Assembly (NCBI RefSeq): GCF_009687865.1
Contig: NZ_BLAE01000004.1
Coordinates: 62,001-126,000, forward strand
Source of the DNA: Acrocarpospora macrocephala
GTDB taxonomy: Bacteria > Actinomycetota > Actinomycetes > Streptosporangiales > Streptosporangiaceae
Length of the DNA: 64,000 nt
Direction of reading: 5' to 3'
Position numbers and translations under genes: made by a program. The notes below the pieces were generated by a model. That model was not told the DNA's origin. It ran no database searches and saw nothing but the letters and a program-made list of their open reading frames with translations. Shown piece by piece: positions 62,012 to 64,000 of the stretch (its first letter is position 1; every line of letters starts with the position of its first letter).

Positions 62012-63736
62012 TCAGTCGGACCAGTCGATGGCGTGGGCGAGGCGAGGTAAGGGCTCGAACTCCTTGATGGCGTCGAGGGAGCGGCCCATGGCCGCGTTGG
62101 CCTCACGTTCGACCATGACCTCGACGAGGACGGGAAGCTGCTCCCGGGCGGACTCGACGCTCGCCCAGGCCAGGGCGCCTTCGAGATCACCGGGGGACTC
62201 GACGCGGCGAGCCGGGCAGCCGAACGCCTCCATGACCTTGACGTGATCGATTCCGCCCTCGCCATAGTGCAGGTCGACGGCGAAGTTCATGTCATACGGA
62301 ATCTCCGCCTGCCTGATCAGCCCCAGATACTCGTTATTGATCATCACGATCACAAACGGGATCCGGTACTGCGCGGCCACCGCGATCTCCTCCATCAGGA
62401 ACTGGAAGGAGTAGTCGCCCACAACCGCCACGACCTCACGATCGGGGAAGGCGCACTTGACGCCCATCGCGGCCGGGATCTCCCAGCCGAGCGGCCCGGC
62501 CTGACCGCAGACGAGGTAACGGCGCGGCAGGTAGGTGCGCTGGAACTGCCCCGACCAGATCTGGTAGAGCCCGATCGCGGTCACGAACGTGGTGTCGGGT
62601 CCGTAGAACTCGTTGATCTCCCGGAACACCCGGGGCGGCTTGATCGGGACGTCGTCGAAGTCGTCGCGCCGCGCCATCGTGTCGCGCAGTTCCCCGACCC
62701 GGCGCGCCCACCGGCCGGCCCGCTGCGGCTTGGTCCGGTGCCGCGCCTCGGCGGCCATCGCGGCGAGCGTCGGCTGGGCATGCCCGACCACCCCCAGATC
62801 GGGCTCGAAGACACGCCCGATCTGGGTCGGCTCGATGTCCACGTGAATGAACGAGCGGCCCTTCCGATACACATCGAGGTCGCCGGTGTGCCGATCCCCG
62901 AACCGCGCCCCCACGGCGAGCACCAGATCGCTCTCCAGGAACGCCGCGTTGCCCCACCGCGTCTGCGTCTGGATTCCCGCCATCCCCGCGAACAACGGGT
63001 GATCCTCGGGAAAGGCGCCTTTGCCCATCAGCGTGACCTGGACCGGCACCTGAAGATGCTCGGCGAGGGCCCGCAACTCGGCCGTCGCGTCAGCGATGAT
63101 CACTCCGCCCCCGGCCAGGATCAGCGGCCGCTCGGCTCGGGCGAGCATGTCCACCGCCGCGCGCACGGCCGAAGGCGTCGGTTCCGGCACGTCCACCGGG
63201 AACGGCGCGTCCAGTTCGGGATCGTAGAGGCAGGTGCCCCGCTGGACGTCGACCGGCAGATCGATGAGCACCGGGCCCGGCCGTCCGGAGCGGGCGATCC
63301 GGAACGCCTCCCGGAACACCCACGGCGCCTGAGCGGGCTCCTTGAGCTGGACGGCCCACTTCGTCACGGGCCTGGCGATCTCCACGATGTCGACCGCCTG
63401 GAAGGACTCCTGATGGAGTTTGGCGCGCTCGGCCTGCCCGGTGACGCAGATCATCGGGATCGAGTCGGCGAGCGCCGTGTAGAGCCCGGTGATCATGTTG
63501 GTCCCGGCGGGCCCGGAGGTCCCGATACAGACCCCGACGTTTCCGGTCACCCGCGACCAGCCGTCGGCGGCGTGCGTCCCGCCCTCCTCGTGGCGCACCG
63601 TGATGTGCCGGATCGAGCTGTGCTGGAGGGCGGCGTAGAGCGGGAGTATCGCCGCGCCCGGGATGCCGAAGACGGTGTCGACGCCCTCGGACTCCAGGAC
63701 CGCGACCACGGCCTCCATGCATGGAATCCGCTTCAT
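62012..63736 (-). CDS. gcl: Glyoxylate carboligase-like ThDP enzyme
   Basis: 574 residues aligning with E. coli Gcl throughout: FGIPGAAILPLY, CIGTSGPAGTNMITGLY, QAVDIVEIARPV, IDIEPTQIGRV, NCGQAGPLGWEIP-like CGQAGPLGWEIP, and GDYSFQFLMEE...NNEYLGLIRQ for ThDP/Mg. Gcl joins two glyoxylates to tartronate semialdehyde and CO2. Unlike E. coli Gcl, which has Val51, this protein has Glu50 in VRHEEGG, the canonical ThDP-activating Glu. The ATG overlaps the reductase stop (ATGA), so the next step of the pathway is coupled. Confidence 0.88.
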   Translation of the reverse strand: MKRIPCMEAVVAVLESEGVDTVFGIPGAAILPLYAALQHSSIRHITVRHEEGGTHAADGWSRVTGNVGVCIGTSGPAGTNMITGLYTALADSIPMICVTGQAERAKLHQESFQAVDIVEIARPVTKWAVQLKEPAQAPWVFREAFRIARSGRPGPVLIDLPVDVQRGTCLYDPELDAPFPVDVPEPTPSAVRAAVDMLARAERPLILAGGGVIIADATAELRALAEHLQVPVQVTLMGKGAFPEDHPLFAGMAGIQTQTRWGNAAFLESDLVLAVGARFGDRHTGDLDVYRKGRSFIHVDIEPTQIGRVFEPDLGVVGHAQPTLAAMAAEARHRTKPQRAGRWARRVGELRDTMARRDDFDDVPIKPPRVFREINEFYGPDTTFVTAIGLYQIWSGQFQRTYLPRRYLVCGQAGPLGWEIPAAMGVKCAFPDREVVAVVGDYSFQFLMEEIAVAAQYRIPFVIVMINNEYLGLIRQAEIPYDMNFAVDLHYGEGGIDHVKVMEAFGCPARRVESPGDLEGALAWASVESAREQLPVLVEVMVEREANAAMGRSLDAIKEFEPLPRLAHAIDWSD

Positions 63737-64000
63737 GCGTTGATCCTTTCGATGACCTTGAGCAGCGCCGAGTGGTCGAGCGAGCCGTGGCCCTGGGCGC
63801 GGGCGGCGGCGATGAGCTGGGCCACGACTCCGGTGAGCGGCAGCGCCACGCCGGCCTCCCGGGCGGCGGCGATGATGATGCCCATGTCCTTGTCGTGCAG
63901 GTCGATCCGGAAGCCGGGGGCGAACTCCCGTTTGATCATGGAGTGCCGCTTGAGTTCGAGGATGCGGGACCCGGCGAGCCCGCCCGCGAGCACGTCGAGG
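63733..64000 (-). CDS. Tartronate semialdehyde (2-hydroxy-3-oxopropionate) reductase, N-terminus beyond window
   Basis: Only the last 89 residues are present. LDVLAGGLAGSRILELK and FRIDLHDKDMGIIIAAAREAGVALPLT (seen as LHDKDMGI) match the C-terminal helical domain of beta-hydroxyacid dehydrogenases of the GarR type. SLDHSALLKVIERIN ends it. It reduces tartronate semialdehyde to glycerate, directly after Gcl chemistry, and is coupled to gcl by an ATGA overlap. Confidence 0.85.
   Translation of the reverse strand, partial: LDVLAGGLAGSRILELKRHSMIKREFAPGFRIDLHDKDMGIIIAAAREAGVALPLTGVVAQLIAAARAQGHGSLDHSALLKVIERINA

Overview
The window is about 70% G+C, uses GTG and TTG starts often, and packs genes into operons with 4-base ATGA/GTGA overlaps. 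It carries families typical of filamentous Actinobacteria: ROK and MurR regulators, sugar ABC importers without their own ATPase, a streptogrisin-type protease, a DUF574-type methyltransferase and a DUF6247-type antitoxin candidate. A soil Streptosporangiales-like actinomycete (Nonomuraea/Streptosporangium type) is the best guess, but this is inferred from gene content only.

Region 1 (1-11400) is a divergent cell-wall sugar salvage island. Leftward run murQ, anmK, a GNAT gene and a GH4 glycosidase (cut by the window edge). Rightward run a MurR/RpiR regulator, the exo-muramidase namZ, a double-GNAT protein, a sugar ABC importer (lipoprotein plus two permeases, no ATPase) and a PIG-L deacetylase. 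Together they look like a route that releases N-acetylmuramic acid (MurNAc) from peptidoglycan, imports it by ABC transport instead of a PTS, and converts it to GlcNAc-6-P.

Region 2 (11595-19800) holds separate genes: a b-type cytochrome, tRNA-Met(CAT), a secreted streptogrisin-like protease with an adjacent LysR regulator, an orphan xylose-type binding lipoprotein, a flavoprotein, a TetR/aldo-keto reductase pair with two visible operators, a SpoU methyltransferase and a cupin. Region 3 (19940-23877) has a DUF6247-type antitoxin next to a frameshifted RelE-like toxin, then a tightly coupled trio: small acidic protein, membrane protein and membrane-anchored WD40 protein.

Region 4 (23856-29699, leftward) encodes two paralogous family 2 glycosyltransferases, a UDP-glucuronate decarboxylase-like enzyme, a flavin monooxygenase/acyl-CoA dehydrogenase-fold protein, an SDR and an AraC regulator. 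It diverges from Region 5 (29814-37623), a branched-chain-amino-acid-type ABC system with two binding proteins, separate LivH and LivM, one LivG/LivF pair and an extra LivH-LivM fusion.

Region 6 (37681-48842) holds a rifampin phosphotransferase gene broken by one extra base, a MetE-like enzyme, a NUDIX hydrolase, a MerR regulator, a tandem HxlR regulator, a carotenoid/stilbene cleavage oxygenase, two divergent thiolases and an S-adenosylmethionine methyltransferase.

Region 7 (49107-58324) is a ROK-controlled sugar cluster: ABC importer, 2-hydroxyacid dehydrogenase, aldehyde dehydrogenase and a DUF2264 (GH154-like) glycosidase, suggesting glycuronide use. Region 8 (58370-64000) has an alpha/beta hydrolase, a MerR-thioredoxin pair, and a glyoxylate-to-glycerate operon (gcl, tartronate semialdehyde reductase, aldehyde dehydrogenase). 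Two intergenic spaces share a 64-base repeat, and one of them also holds a tandem array of decaying terminator hairpins.
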